Source: Streptomyces sp. NL15-2K (GTDB lineage Bacteria; Actinomycetota; Actinomycetes; Streptomycetales; Streptomycetaceae). Taken from it: 64,000 nt of DNA. Shown in pieces: positions 34,640-44,389 of the stretch (positions within the stretch are counted from its first letter, which is position 1; every line of letters starts with the position of its first letter). The notes beneath the pieces are model-generated. The model did no database searches, was not told the DNA's origin, and saw only the letters and a list, made by a program, of their open reading frames with translations. Position numbers and translations under genes: made by a program. The stretch covers positions 1,240,001 through 1,304,000 of the forward strand of contig NZ_CP130630.1 of the NCBI RefSeq assembly GCF_030551255.1, in the 5' to 3' direction.

Positions 34640-37329
34640 ATGGTTCGTTACGTGTACGGCTTCACCGAGGGTGGCCGCCACATGGCGGACCTGCTTGGCG
34701 GCAAGGGCGCGAACCTGGCCGAGATGACCCGGCTGGGCCTGCCGGTGCCCCCGGGGTTCATCGTCACCACCGAGGCCTGCCGGGCTTTCCTGGCCACCGG
34801 CGCCGAACCCGAGGGGATGTCCCGGGAGATCTCCCGGCATCTGTCGGCCCTGGAGGCCGCCGCGGGGCGGCTGCTCGGGCAGCCGGACGACCCGCTGCTG
34901 CTGTCGGTGCGCTCCGGGGCGCGCTTCTCTATGCCCGGCATGATGGAGACGGTCCTCGACATCGGCCTGAACGACGACTCCGTCCTCGGCCTGGCCAAGA
35001 CTTCGGGCAGCGAGCGCTTCGCCTGGGACTCCTACCGCCGACTGGTCCAGATGTTCGGCAGCACGGTGATGGGCGTCGACTCGTCTCTGTTCGAGCAGGC
35101 CATCACCCTGCTCAAGGAGGTGCGCGGTGTCGCGGACGACGTACACCTGGATGCCACCGACCTTGCCCAGCTCGTGGAGAGGTACAAGGGCCTGATCGAG
35201 TACGAGACCGGTGAGCACTTCCCGCAGTCCCCCGCCGAGCAGCTGCGCCGGGCCGTCCTCGCCGTCTTCCAGTCCTGGAACGGTGAACGGGCCCGCCTGT
35301 ACCGGCGGCGCGAGCACATACCGGACGACCTCGGCACCGCGGCGTGCAGCGCATGGTGTTCGGCAACCTCGGCGCCGATTCCGGCAGCGGGGTCGCCTTC
35401 ACCCGTGACCCGGCCACCGGGCGGCCCTGTCTGTACGGCGACTACCTGGTCGACGCCCAGGGGGAGGACGTGGTCGCGGGCATCCGCAACACGGTGCCGC
35501 TGACCGACCTGGAGCGGCTGGACCCCGCCTCCTATCTGGAGCTGCGGGCACACATGGAGACCCTGGAGCACCACTACCGGGACCTGTGCGACATCGAGTT
35601 CGCCATCGAGCGCGGGCGTCTGTGGATGCTGCAGACCCGCGTCGGCAAGCGCACCGCCGAGGCCGCCTTCGCCATCGCCGCCGAGCTGGCCGACGAGGGG
35701 CTCATCTCGGTGGACGAGGCCCTGGCCCGGGTGAGCGGGGATGGGCTGGCCCGGCTGATGTTCCCCCGGTTCGACACCTCTGCCGTCGGCGAACCGCTGG
35801 CGCATGGCATTCCGGCTTCGCCTGGTGCCGCCGTTGGAGCGGTGGTGTTCGACTCGGCCGAGGCGGTACGGCGTGCAGCCGCCGGCGAGAAGGTCGTCCT
35901 CGTGCGGCAGGAGACCACCCCGGACGATCTGCCCGGCATGGTCGCCGCCGAGGCCGTGCTCACCAGCCGGGGCGGCAAGACCAGCCACGCGGCCGTCGTC
36001 GCCCGCGGCATGGGCAAGGTCTGCGTGTGCGGCGCCGAGCAGATCACCGTCGACCCACGGGAACGCCGCTTCACCGTGGGCGGCACCACCGTGCGGGAGG
36101 GCGAAGTCGTCTCGGTGGACGGTTCGGCGGGCACCGTGTATCTGGGTGCCGCTCCGCTGGTCGACTCCGCGGTCATGCGCTACCTGGAGACGGGTGCGCA
36201 CGGCGAGCGTTCCGCCCCACTGGTCGACGCGGTGGCGAGGGCCCTGCGACGGGCCGACGACGTACGGCGGCTGGAGGTGCGGGCCAACGCCGACACGCCC
36301 GAGGATGCCGCCCGGGCCCGCCGGTTCGGCGCGCAGGGCGTCGGGCTGTGCCGCACCGAGCACATGTTCCTCGGCGAGCGCCGCAAGCTGGTCGAGGAGA
36401 TGATCCTGGCCCGCGACGACATCGAGCGCGCCCGTGCCCTGGAGGCGCTGCTGCCCCTGCAGCGGCAGGACTTCATCGGCATTCTGGAGGCGATGGACGG
36501 CCTTCCGGTCACCATCCGGCTCCTGGACCCGCCGCTGCACGAGTTCCTGCCCGACCGCACCGAGCTCGCCGTCCGGGTCGCCACCGCCAGCGCCCGGGGA
36601 GAACTGCCGGAGCCGCACGACGTCGAACTGCTGGACGCGGTCAACCGGATGCATGAGGAGAACCCGATGCTCGGCCTGCGCGGCGTGCGCCTGGGCCTGG
36701 TGGTGCCGGGACTGGTCGCCATGCAGGTGCGGGCCGTGGCCGAAGCGGTCGTGGAACGCGTCCGGGCCGGCGGCGACCCGCAGGCGGAGATCATGGTGCC
36801 GCTGGTCGACACGGTCGAGGAGCTCCGCCTGGCACGCGAGGAGGTGGACGCGGTGCTCGCCGAGGTCGGCAAGGCCACCGGCGTCCCCGTCCGGTGCGCG
36901 GTCGGCACGATGATCGAACTGCCCCGGGCGGCGCTGACCGCGGGCCGCATCGCCGAGGAGGCGGAGTTCTTCTCCTTCGGCACCAACGACCTCACCCAGA
37001 CCGTCTGGGGCTTCTCCCGCGACGACGTGGAGGCGGCGTTCTTCTCCGCCTACCTCGACAAGGGCATCTTCGCCACTTCCCCGTTCGAGACGATCGACCG
37101 CGACGGCGTCGGCCGTCTGGTCGAGATCGCGGTCGCCGAGGGCCGGGCCGCGCGTCCGGACCTGAAGATCGGGGTCTGCGGCGAGCACGGCGGCGACCCC
37201 GAATCCGTGCACTTCTTCCACGCAGCCGGCCTGGACTACGTCTCCTGCTCGCCGTTCCGCGTCCCCGTCGCCCGTCTGGAGGCCGGACGAGCCGCGCTGG
37301 AGGGCGCTGGGGACAGCGACAGCAGGTGA
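34640..37329 (+). pseudogene. ppdK: Pyruvate, phosphate dikinase with a 4-nt deletion
   Basis: PPDK interconverts pyruvate and phosphoenolpyruvate with ATP or pyrophosphate. The N-terminal ATP-grasp part starts at ATG 34640 (VYGFTEGGRHMADLLGGKGA) and runs in frame to HIPDDLGTA at about 35338. Four bases are then missing relative to the family's NVQRMVFGN, and the rest continues in another frame from about 35344 to 37329. That part has the phosphohistidine loop GGKTSHAAVVARGMGK and the PEP-binding barrel with GLCRTEHMF, FGTNDLTQTVWG and GVCGEHGG. Both halves look otherwise intact. Unless the sequence is wrong, a full enzyme is not made. OsdR/DosR-type boxes lie upstream. Confidence 0.85.
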
Positions 37330-37386
37330 AGGGGCGGCCCGCCACCCCGCGTCCCATCGGGTCAACGATCACAAGGAATACGGAAC

Positions 37387-37824
37387 ATGACCGACGAAGA
37401 CACCCGCGTCCGGAACGCCCCGAACGCGGTCCGGGTGCGGGCCACGGGGGACGTGGACGACAGGGCACTCGCCTACCTGAGGGAGAAGATCGCCGCCGCC
37501 CTTCACCGGCCGGGGCTGCCGGCCGTCAGCGGCGAGGTCCGACTGGAGCGGGCCGCCGCTCACCACGTCGAACTGCCATGGTCCTGCGGGGCGGAGATCC
37601 GGGTTGGAGCCGACCTGATGGTCGTGCACGCCCGCGAGGCGAGCGCGCGCGAAGTCGCCGACCGGTCGGAGGACCGGCTGCGCAGCCGGGTCGAGCGGAC
37701 CCTGCACCGCACGGACGCGGCCCGCAGGTCGGCGCCGCCGCCGCGGCGGGGCGGCCGGCCCATCGGGCAGCCGTCCCAGGGCTCTGCGGCCCGTGTGGCG
37801 GACAGCGATGAAGCGACGGGCTGA
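37387..37824 (+). CDS. HPF/RaiA-like ribosome hibernation protein, N-terminal domain only
   Basis: This 145-residue protein follows PPDK by 57 bases behind AAGGAAT. Residues 14-105 fit the S30AE fold of hibernation factors: VRVRATGDVDDRALAYLREK, SGEVRLERAAAHHVELPW, then DRSEDRLRSRVERTLHRTDA. Long-form actinobacterial homologues have a second dimerisation domain; here only a basic Arg/Pro-rich tail of about 35 residues follows, so it is shortened. Dormancy-linked HPF proteins silence ribosomes by forming 100S dimers, which the missing domain would provide, so its activity may be altered. Moderately sure. Confidence 0.6.
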   Translation: MTDEDTRVRNAPNAVRVRATGDVDDRALAYLREKIAAALHRPGLPAVSGEVRLERAAAHHVELPWSCGAEIRVGADLMVVHAREASAREVADRSEDRLRSRVERTLHRTDAARRSAPPPRRGGRPIGQPSQGSAARVADSDEATG

Positions 37825-37890
37825 GCGAAGGATCCAGTGGGGTGCCAGGGCAGGCGATGCCCTCGCACCCCACCCGCGAGGAGCAGAGCC

Positions 37891-37950
37891 GTGACATCCC
37901 GCGCCGTCGGCGAAGTCATGACCAGCGAGGTCCTCCGCCGCCAAGCATGA
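37891..37950 (+). pseudogene. Start fragment of a CBS-domain gene
   Basis: GTG 37891 behind GAGGAG opens a 19-codon frame, TSRAVGEVMTSEVLRRQA. This resembles the first residues of the CBS-domain proteins in this locus (VSDVMSETV at 56486). It stops immediately, so only the 5' end survives. Its stop overlaps the next remnant by ATGA. Confidence 0.5.
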
Positions 37951-38100
37951 CCGTCGCAGTGTTCACCGCCTCGGTCATGGGTTTACTCGCCGTCCAGCTC
38001 GCCGCTGTCCACCCCGCTCCCGCGCACACGTCGTGTACATCGGGTTCTCTAGACCGTGGGGCTGATCGCCCTGGGGACAGCAATCCTGGCAGCGGCGTGA
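37947..38100 (+). pseudogene. Remnant of a small membrane protein
   Basis: ATG 37947 opens a hydrophobic segment (AVFTASVMGLLAVQLAAV). In another frame the same stretch ends with TVGLIALGTAILAAA and a stop at 38098-38100. The two membrane segments probably belonged to one small protein that has been frameshifted. Between 37825 and 38155 nothing else is coding. Confidence 0.35.
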
Positions 38101-38103
38101 AAC

Positions 38104-38143
38104 GGCCCGGGTCACCGCCGCCGTCGCGGCGGTGACCCGGGCC
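38104..38143. terminator. Strong bidirectional terminator hairpin
   Basis: Perfect 18-bp arms (38104-38121 and 38126-38143) enclose a 4-base loop, 12 bases before the 3' end of the phosphoketolase gene. It can serve both convergent transcripts. Confidence 0.8.
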
Positions 38144-38155
38144 GGGGCGGGCCGT

Positions 38156-40540
38156 TCAGCCGTCCCAGGTCCAGTCGGCGACCTCGGGGAGGTCGGTGCC
38201 GTGTTCGCGGATCCAGGCATGGTGGCGCAGCCGGGTGTCCTCCATCCGCTGCCGTACGGCAGCGGCACGTACCGCCAGACCGGGCACGCGGTCGATGACG
38301 TCCATGACCAGCCGGTAGCGGTCCAGGTCGTTGCGGACCACCATGTCGAACGGCGTGGTGGTCGTACCGATCTCCTTGTAGCCGCGCACGTGCAGGTGGG
38401 CGTGGCCGGCCCGGCGGTAGGCCAGGCGGTGGATGAGCCACGGGTAACCGTGGTAGGCGAAGATCACCGGCTTGTCGGTGGTGAACAGGGCGTCATGCTG
38501 CGCGTCGGGCATGCCATGCGGGTGCTCCTCGGCGGGCAGCAGCCTCGCCAGGTCGACGACGTTGACGACTCGCACGGCCAGCTCCGGCAGGTCGCGGCGC
38601 AGCAGCTGGGCGGCGGCCAGGACCTCCTGGGTCGGGACGTCGCCCGCAGCGGCCAGCACCACGTCCGGCTCCCGGTCGCCGTCCTCGTTGCTCGCCCAGT
38701 CCCAGATGCCGGCGCCGCGGGCGCAGTGCACCTTGGCCTGTTCCATGGACAGCCAGTCGAAGCAGGGCTGCTTGCCGGCCACGATGACGTTGACGTAGTC
38801 CCGGCTGCGCAGGGCGTGGTCGGCCACGGACAGCAGGGTGTTGGCGTCCGGCGGCAGATAGACCCGGACCACTTCCGGGCTCTTGTTGAGGACGTGGTCG
38901 ACGAAACCGGGGTCCTGGTGGGAGAAGCCGTTGTGGTCCTGGCGCCACACGTGCGAGGTCAGCAGGTAGTTGAGGGAGGCGATCGGGGCGCGCCAGGGCA
39001 GGCGCCGCGTGGTGCGCAGCCACTTGATGTGCTGGTTGGCCATCGAGTCGACGATGTGCACGAACGCCTCGTAGCAGGAGAACAGCCCGTGCCGGCCGGT
39101 CAGCAGGTAGCCCTCCAGCCAGCCCTGGCAGGTGTGTTCGGACAGGATCTCCATCACCCGGCCATGGGCGTCGAGGTGTTCGTCGACCTGGAGCCTCTGG
39201 GCCTGCCATGCCTTGCCGCTGGCCTTGTAGACGGCCTGGAGCCGGTTGGAGGCGGTCTCGTCGGGGCCGACGAGCCGGAAGTCGCGCCGGTCCGCGGTGC
39301 CCCGCATGACGTCCTCCAGCAGGTCGCCGAGGACACGGGTGGGCTCGTGCAGGGTGGCACCCGGCTTGTCGATCTCGACCGCGTACTTCTCCAGCGGCGG
39401 CAGGGGCAGTTCCCGCAGCAGCAGACCGCCGTTGGCGTTCGGGGTCGCGCCCAGGCGCCGGGTGCCCTCAGGGACGCAGGCCAGCACCTGCTCGCGCGGA
39501 CGGCCGTCCTCGTCGAACAGTTCCTCGGGCCGGTACGAGCGCAGCCAGTTCTCGAGTTGGCGCAGGTGGTCGGGGTTGTCCCGGACGGCGGACAGCGGCA
39601 CCTGATGGGAACGCCAGGTGCCCTCCACCGGCACCCCGTCGACCTCGGCCGGCCCGGTCCAGCCCTTCGGGGTGCGCAGCACGACCAGCGGCCAGCGCGG
39701 GCGCTCGGTCGCGCCGTCCTCCCGCGCGGCGCGCTGGAACTCGGCGATCCGGTCCAGAGCGCTGTCCATAGCCTCGGCCATGGCGCGGTGCACGGCCATC
39801 GGGTCGTCGCCGGTGACGTGGATCGGGTCGTGGCCGTAGCCGCGCAGCAGCTCGTCGAGTTCGCCTTCCGGCAGCCGGGCCAGCACCGTCGGGTTGGCGA
39901 TCTTGTAGCCGTTCAGGTGCAGGATCGGCAGGACGGCACCGTCGTGGACGGGGTCGAGGAACTTGTTGGAGTGCCAGGACGCGGCCAGCGGCCCGGTCTC
40001 CGCCTCGCCGTCACCGATGACGCAGGCGACCACCAGGTCCGGGCTGTCGAGGGCGGCTCCGTAGGCGTGCGAGAGGGCGTAGCCCAGTTCGCCGCCCTCG
40101 TGGATGGAGCCGGGCGTCTCGGGCGCCACATGGCTAGGCACGCCGCCGGGGAAGGAAAACTGCCGGAACAGCCGGGCCATGCCGTCGGCGTCCCGGGTGA
40201 TGTCCGGGTAGGTCTCGCTGTACGAGCCTTCCAGCCACGAGTTGGCGAGCACGGCGGGCCCACCGTGGCCAGGGCCCCAGATGCACAGGGCGTCCAGGTC
40301 ACGGGCCTGGATGACACGGTTGAGATGCGTGTGCACCAGGTTCAGGCCCGGGGAGGTGCCCCAGTGCCCGAGCAGCCGCGGTTTGACGTGCTCCGCGCGC
40401 AGCGGCTCGGTCAGCAGGGGATTGGCCATCAGGTAGATCTGGCCGACGGCCAGGTAGTTCGCGGCGCGCCAGTGGGCGTCCAGCGCCCTCAGTTCCTCCT
40501 CGGTGAGCCGGGCGGACGCCTGCTGCGTGTCGACGGACAT
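38156..40540 (-). CDS. Phosphoketolase (xylulose-5-phosphate/fructose-6-phosphate)
   Basis: This 794-residue thiamine-diphosphate enzyme splits xylulose-5-P or fructose-6-P to acetyl phosphate plus a sugar phosphate, giving acetate and ATP without respiration. ATG 40540 follows GGAAGGG. Family segments are present in order: [66 protein letters not shown], the ThDP-binding [20 protein letters not shown], and [20 protein letters not shown]. The length is normal. A GGGCCG-type box lies about 88 bases upstream. With PPDK, PFL and carbamate kinase it supplies substrate-level ATP. Confidence 0.95.
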   Translation of the reverse strand: MSVDTQQASARLTEEELRALDAHWRAANYLAVGQIYLMANPLLTEPLRAEHVKPRLLGHWGTSPGLNLVHTHLNRVIQARDLDALCIWGPGHGGPAVLANSWLEGSYSETYPDITRDADGMARLFRQFSFPGGVPSHVAPETPGSIHEGGELGYALSHAYGAALDSPDLVVACVIGDGEAETGPLAASWHSNKFLDPVHDGAVLPILHLNGYKIANPTVLARLPEGELDELLRGYGHDPIHVTGDDPMAVHRAMAEAMDSALDRIAEFQRAAREDGATERPRWPLVVLRTPKGWTGPAEVDGVPVEGTWRSHQVPLSAVRDNPDHLRQLENWLRSYRPEELFDEDGRPREQVLACVPEGTRRLGATPNANGGLLLRELPLPPLEKYAVEIDKPGATLHEPTRVLGDLLEDVMRGTADRRDFRLVGPDETASNRLQAVYKASGKAWQAQRLQVDEHLDAHGRVMEILSEHTCQGWLEGYLLTGRHGLFSCYEAFVHIVDSMANQHIKWLRTTRRLPWRAPIASLNYLLTSHVWRQDHNGFSHQDPGFVDHVLNKSPEVVRVYLPPDANTLLSVADHALRSRDYVNVIVAGKQPCFDWLSMEQAKVHCARGAGIWDWASNEDGDREPDVVLAAAGDVPTQEVLAAAQLLRRDLPELAVRVVNVVDLARLLPAEEHPHGMPDAQHDALFTTDKPVIFAYHGYPWLIHRLAYRRAGHAHLHVRGYKEIGTTTTPFDMVVRNDLDRYRLVMDVIDRVPGLAVRAAAVRQRMEDTRLRHHAWIREHGTDLPEVADWTWDG

Positions 40541-40627
40541 GGGAGATCCCTTCCGGGTCAGGGTGTCGATCGGAGGTACAAGCCGGTCCGTGCCTTCCAC
40601 CATCGGTGACCGGCCGGGTACCCGACA

Positions 40628-40641
40628 GGGCCGACCGGGCC
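40628..40641. promoter_or_regulatory. GGGCCG-type box upstream of phosphoketolase
   Basis: GGGCCGACCGGGCC matches the locus consensus GGGCCGnnCGGCCC except at one position. It lies 88 bases upstream of the phosphoketolase start, at a spacing similar to the other boxes. Confidence 0.45.
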
Positions 40642-40661
40642 ACCCTTGGTGCCTGGGAGCG

Positions 40662-41102
40662 TCAGGGCGTGAGATCCACTCCGTAAAGCGTGCGTCCGCC
40701 GACGAGTTCCCGCCCGGTGACCAGCTCGGATTCGATGCGGACGAAGATCTGCCGGGGCGAGGGCGCCCAGGAGCGGGGGCCGTTCCGTACCAGTCGCTCG
40801 TGTTCGACGGGGTCGGTCACCACCGTGGCTGGGCCGGTCACGACCACGCTCCAGCCCGAGTGGGAGGCCGCATCGACCTCGTCGGCCTCGAAGGCGACCA
40901 CCGTGCCGTCGACGGCGCGGGCCAGTTCCGAGGTGGCGGAGGTACACAGCACCACGGCGTCGTCGCCGTCCAGACAGAAGTTGACCGGCAGGACGGCGGG
41001 CAGGGCCTGGCGCGTGTGCACGATCCGTCCGACCGGCACCTTCGCGAGCAGACGCAGGCACTCCTGCCGTCCGAGTTCGCGGAAACCGTCGTTGCGGTAC
41101 AT
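40662..41102 (-). CDS. PNPOx-like flavin/F420-binding protein
   Basis: This 146-residue protein has the split-barrel fold of pyridoxamine-phosphate-oxidase-like proteins: [40 protein letters not shown], then [16 protein letters not shown]. Such single-domain proteins are common in DosR-type regulons and bind FMN or F420, but are not true PNP oxidases. The start is ATG 41102. It is followed 121 bases later by the phosphoketolase start on the same strand. Confidence 0.8.
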   Translation of the reverse strand: MYRNDGFRELGRQECLRLLAKVPVGRIVHTRQALPAVLPVNFCLDGDDAVVLCTSATSELARAVDGTVVAFEADEVDAASHSGWSVVVTGPATVVTDPVEHERLVRNGPRSWAPSPRQIFVRIESELVTGRELVGGRTLYGVDLTP

Positions 41103-41178
41103 GCCCAGTCCGTCTTTCGTCCGATGCCGTGATGGTGCGGTACGAGTCCATCCTCCGCCGGGCGGGGGACGGCAGTGA

Positions 41179-41213
41179 GGGCCAGTTGGTCCCTCCTCGG
41201 CCGGAGACCGGCC
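41179..41213. promoter_or_regulatory. Two palindromes upstream of the PNPOx gene
   Basis: GGGCCAGTTGGTCC (41179-41192) is a weaker version of the locus box. GGCCGGAGACCGGCC (41199-41213) is a 15-bp palindrome with 6-bp arms and a 3-base centre. They lie 77-111 bases upstream of ATG 41102. Confidence 0.4.
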
Positions 41214-41216
41214 CTG

Positions 41217-41905
41217 TCACACGGTGATCCGGCGCCCGGTGACGGCATCGGCCTCGATACGGATCCACAGGTCGCGTCGTCCTCCGGCCCAGGGCGCGCT
41301 GTACACCCGTTCCGCGAGTCGGCGCGCCTCGTCCGGGTCGGTCACGTCGTGGGCCCGTCCGCGCACCAGCAGAAGGCGACCCGGTGGCCGGACGCCTGGG
41401 CGGGGGTGGTGCCGGCGGCTGTCCGGAAAACGATCGCCCCGTCGACGACACCGGAGTTGACCGGCACGACGAGCGGCCCGGAGGGTGTGGTCACTGCCAG
41501 CCTGCCCACCCCGTGCGTACCGAGCAGATCCCAGCACTCCCGCTCGGTCAGCTCGGTGAACTCCACACTGCGAGCCGCCCGCCCGCGGCCGGGAGGCAGG
41601 TCGGCATGGCCGCCGGCGAGTTCCTGGGCGGTCGTGCCCAGGACACCGGCCAGCCTGAGCAGGGCACCCCGGTCCGGTGCGGCGGCAGGATGCTGCTCCA
41701 GGTACCGGAGGTAGCTGGGCGCCATGCCCGTCCGCTGTGCCGTCTCCCGCCGGGTGAGTCCCAGCTCGGTGCTCCGGCCCGCGATGCGTCGCCCGAGATC
41801 ACCGCGCGGCGATCCTTCGACCGCGTCATCCTTGATGCCGGGATCCGGGGCATCTCCGCGGTCGGACTGCCCGGGGCCGTGGAACGTGTGGGCCTTCATG
41901 ACCAT
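41217..41905 (-). pseudogene. XRE-PNPOx fusion protein with internal deletion
   Basis: From ATG 41905 the frame encodes an XRE-type helix-turn-helix (LGRRIAGRSTELGLTRRETA, YLRYLEQHP) followed by a PNPOx domain (ECWDLLGTHGVGRLAVTTPS, LVVPVNSGVVDGAIVFRTAA). After GHRVAF about a dozen codons are missing compared with the intact paralogue at 44390-45220 and the frame shifts. It stops at 41342, while the remaining end (LVRGRAHDVTDPDEARRLAE ... TGRRITV) reads on in another frame to 41217. The product would lack the flavin-site C-terminus. Confidence 0.75.
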
Positions 41906-42456
41906 CGTCGCCTTTCTCGAACGCCCGGCCGCTCAGGACCCCTCTGTCGTCCCGAGTGCCGTCGAGCCCGGAGCGGTTCCGGGGTTCCCCGATTCCAGCG
42001 TCTCTTCCGTCCACCGACCACGGCTTCATGTCCCCTCCTCAGAGCGGTCAGGCGCAGACAGGGCTCCGAGGGCCGAGGCGGCAGAGATGTGCGCGCGCGT
42101 CGAGGGCGGTTACCTTGCCGGGTCACGAGGACGGGGGGGAGGTCGGCTTCCGCGCTCCCTGGCAGATCGCGAGCCATCGTCCCCACCGCCCTTCCGCCCG
42201 GCCCCTTTGAGAACCCCTTGTGAATACCGTCGCCCCGCCCGGGCCTCACCGCGACACACGCTTGGGCCCTCAGAGTGCCGCCGCCCGGGTTGCGCCAGGC
42301 CGGTTTGCGACGATCGTGGAGTCATGCGGTCGGCAGGAAGACACCGCTGGGTCCCACCCCCGCCGCCATGGCTTTCACATCGGCCGCCTACTGAGACATC
42401 CGTGACCGGACAGGAGCCCCGGCTCCCTCCGAGGTGGCGGAGAGGGGACGGCCATC
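41906..42456. other. 551-base gap upstream of the cyclic-nucleotide-binding gene
   Basis: No supported gene is seen. A minus-strand frame (41826-42029, 67 codons, starting MKPWSVDGRDAGIG) has an excellent GAGGAGGGG ribosome site but overlaps the XRE-PNPOx start and matches no family. It could be a leader peptide. No locus-type palindrome was found here. Confidence 0.35.
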
Positions 42457-42915
42457 ATGGTTGCGCGGACCGGCGTTTTCGGCGCCATGACCAACGAGCA
42501 TCGCGAGCAGCTCATGTCACTCGCTCGTGAGACGTCGTTCGCGGCAGGCGAGCGCATCTTCAACGAGGGCGGCAAGGCCGACCGCTTCTGGATCATCGGC
42601 ACGGGCATGGTCGCTCTCGACCTTCATGTGCCCGGCCGACGCGCAGCGGTCATCGAGACCCTGGGCGCCGGAAGACTCCTGGGCTGGTCCTGGCTCGTCC
42701 CTCCCCATCACTGGCACCTGGGGGCCGAGGCCACCAGCTCGGTGCGTGCCTCCGAGTTCGACGCGGCGGCGGTTCGTGAGCTGTGCGCGAAGAACCCGGG
42801 GCTGGATCACGAACTGTGTACCTATGTCGTCGGCGTACTCGCGCGCCGGCTCAGGTCCGCCCGGGTGCGACTGCTCCACCTCTACGCGCCCTACGGTGCG
42901 GGCGAGGTCCCCTGA
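42457..42915 (+). CDS. Cyclic nucleotide-binding domain protein without DNA-binding domain
   Basis: This 152-residue protein is a single Crp-like cNMP-binding barrel: FAAGERIFNEGGKADRFWII, VPGRRAAVIETLGAGRLLGW, SSVRASEFDAAAVREL. There is no C-terminal helix-turn-helix. ATG 42457 follows AGGGG. It is a close paralogue of the gene at 55981, and both are followed by a CBS-BON gene, so the pair has been duplicated as a unit. Confidence 0.85.
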   Translation: MVARTGVFGAMTNEHREQLMSLARETSFAAGERIFNEGGKADRFWIIGTGMVALDLHVPGRRAAVIETLGAGRLLGWSWLVPPHHWHLGAEATSSVRASEFDAAAVRELCAKNPGLDHELCTYVVGVLARRLRSARVRLLHLYAPYGAGEVP

Positions 42916-42939
42916 CCAGGCGAGACGAGGTGCCTTGAA

Positions 42940-43149
42940 GTGCCGCAGACCCCGCACGTCGGGAGCGATGTGATGACTCAGACGGTCGTGGCCGTGGGAC
43001 GTAACGCGCCCTTCAAGGAGATCGTCCGGACCTGGAGCAGTGGAAGGTCAGTGCCATGCCGGTCCTGGAGGGTGAAGGGCGAGTCATCGGCGTGCTCTCC
43101 GAGGCCGATCTGCTGCCAAAGGAGGAGTTCCGTGACGGCGACCCCAATA
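42940..43149 (+). pseudogene. 5' part of a CBS-BON protein gene, frameshifted and cut
   Basis: GTG 42940 starts PHVGSDVMTQTVVAVGRNAP and FKEIVRT, matching the intact CBS-BON protein at 56486. One base is then missing at about 43031 (ACC-TGG for ACC-ATGG) and the match continues in the next frame as MPVLEGEGRVIGVLSEADLL and PKEEFRDGDPN, ending at about 43149. The rest of the gene resumes 700 bases downstream, after the hsp20 gene. Confidence 0.75.
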
Positions 43150-43189
43150 TCGTGAGCGCGCAGCCTCCGGAGGACGCGGTCAGGTACAG

Positions 43190-43204
43190 GCCCCGCTGCG
43201 GGGC
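43190..43204. terminator. Short hairpin after hsp20
   Basis: GCCCCG-CTG-CGGGGC lies just beyond the hsp20 stop codon on the minus strand and may end its transcript. The stem is only 6 bp. Confidence 0.4.
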
Positions 43205-43215
43205 GGGAGCGGGGC

Positions 43216-43626
43216 TCAGGCGTGCGGCGGCGGGATGGCCGTGGCGTCCGCCGTCGCCTCCGGTACCGGGACCGTGATGGTCAGAACACCGTCCCTGTAC
43301 TCCGCCGTCGCTGCGTCGTGCTGCGCCCCGGTCGGCAGTCGTTCGAAGTGGCCGTAGCGGACGTGGGCGGGGTGCCTCTTCGTGGTCTCACGATGCTCGG
43401 CGCGCAGCGTCAGGACACCGTTTGCGACGGTGATCTCGATGTCCTTGTCGGGGTCCATTCCCGGCAGCTCCGCCCGCAGCTCGTACGTCCCTTCCGTCAG
43501 GCGCTCTTCGACGTGGATACCCTGCGTTGCCGGAGCTGTGTTCAGTGCGGGGAATCCTGCCTCGTCCCAGTCAGGCAGATCGGGCACTGGGGGCGATCCG
43601 GGGATCCGCTTGATCATGCTGCTCAT
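43216..43626 (-). CDS. Hsp20/alpha-crystallin small heat shock protein
   Basis: This 136-residue ATP-independent chaperone has the alpha-crystallin core from IHVEERLTEGTYELRAELPG through DIEITVANGVLTLRAEHRE to FERLPTGAQHDAATAEYRDG and VLTITVPV. ATG 43626 has GAGGAG upstream. The gene is inserted, in reverse direction, between the two halves of a CBS-BON gene. DosR-type regulons normally include an Hsp20 (alpha-crystallin HspX in mycobacteria), so it fits the locus. Confidence 0.92.
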   Translation of the reverse strand: MSSMIKRIPGSPPVPDLPDWDEAGFPALNTAPATQGIHVEERLTEGTYELRAELPGMDPDKDIEITVANGVLTLRAEHRETTKRHPAHVRYGHFERLPTGAQHDAATAEYRDGVLTITVPVPEATADATAIPPPHA

Positions 43627-43798
43627 CTCTCGCTCCTCTTTCATCCCCCTTTCAGCATCATCCACCTGAACCTGTTCGGAGTCGCCTTGTGATTGCGGCG
43701 GCGCATGCCTGCAGCTCGGGCTGCGCTCGGCTGCCCCGTCGTGAGTCTCGCCGATGCCCTTGAGGGCTGACTGAACCTGCCAAGCAAAGGCCGCAGAG

Positions 43799-44293
43799 GT
43801 GAGTTGGCTGCATCATGACGCCCCACCGGGTCTCTTCGAGCAACGCGGGCGTCTGTCCGATGTCGCCAAGGCGGGGGCTGTGACGGCCGAGGAGCTCATG
43901 ACCACCCCCGCGATCATGGTCCATCCTGATGTCACCTTGGCCCAGACGGCCAGGATCATGGCGGTCAGGCACGTGAAGCGTCTGCCCGTGGTCGACGACA
44001 TCGGCATGCTCCAGGGCATCGTCAGCCGTGCCGATCTGTTGAAGGTCTTCCTGCGGTCGGACCAGGACATCGAGGAGGAGGTGCGCCGCACGGTAGTGTC
44101 CTACCTCTTCCCGGCCTTCAGCCACGCCATCCACGTGAACGTGCACGAGGGAGTCGTCACCCTCCGTGGACACCTTTGCGATACTTCGCTCATCTCCGTT
44201 GCTGTGCGCCTCGTACGGTCCGTCGTCGTGGAGGTCGAACCCCACCTCACCGGCGAGTCCACCCCTCCGACCGGACCGGGGCACGCGCGGTGA
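43799..44293 (+). pseudogene. 3' part of the split CBS-BON protein gene
   Basis: From about 43847 (RLSDVAKAGAVTAEELMTTP) this frame aligns with residue 73 onward of the intact CBS-BON protein at 56486: second CBS motif (ARIMAVRHVKRLPVVDD, GIVSRADLLKVFLRSD) and a BON domain (HVNVHEGVVTLRGHLCDTSL). The first CBS domain is on the other side of the hsp20 gene. A GTG at 43799 could still start a 164-residue protein with one CBS plus BON, so expression is possible. Confidence 0.7.
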
Positions 44294-44389
44294 AGGTTGG
44301 GCAGTGCGGGCCCGCGACGGAGGCGGCAGGCAGAGGACCGGCATCGGCGTGCGTCACTGCGCGGTTTCGGGGTCGAGCACAGTCCTGAA

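Noticed and set aside
38132..40609. 825-codon frame antisense to phosphoketolase
   Set aside because: The minus-strand frame is a complete phosphoketolase with all its motifs; the antisense frame is compositional.
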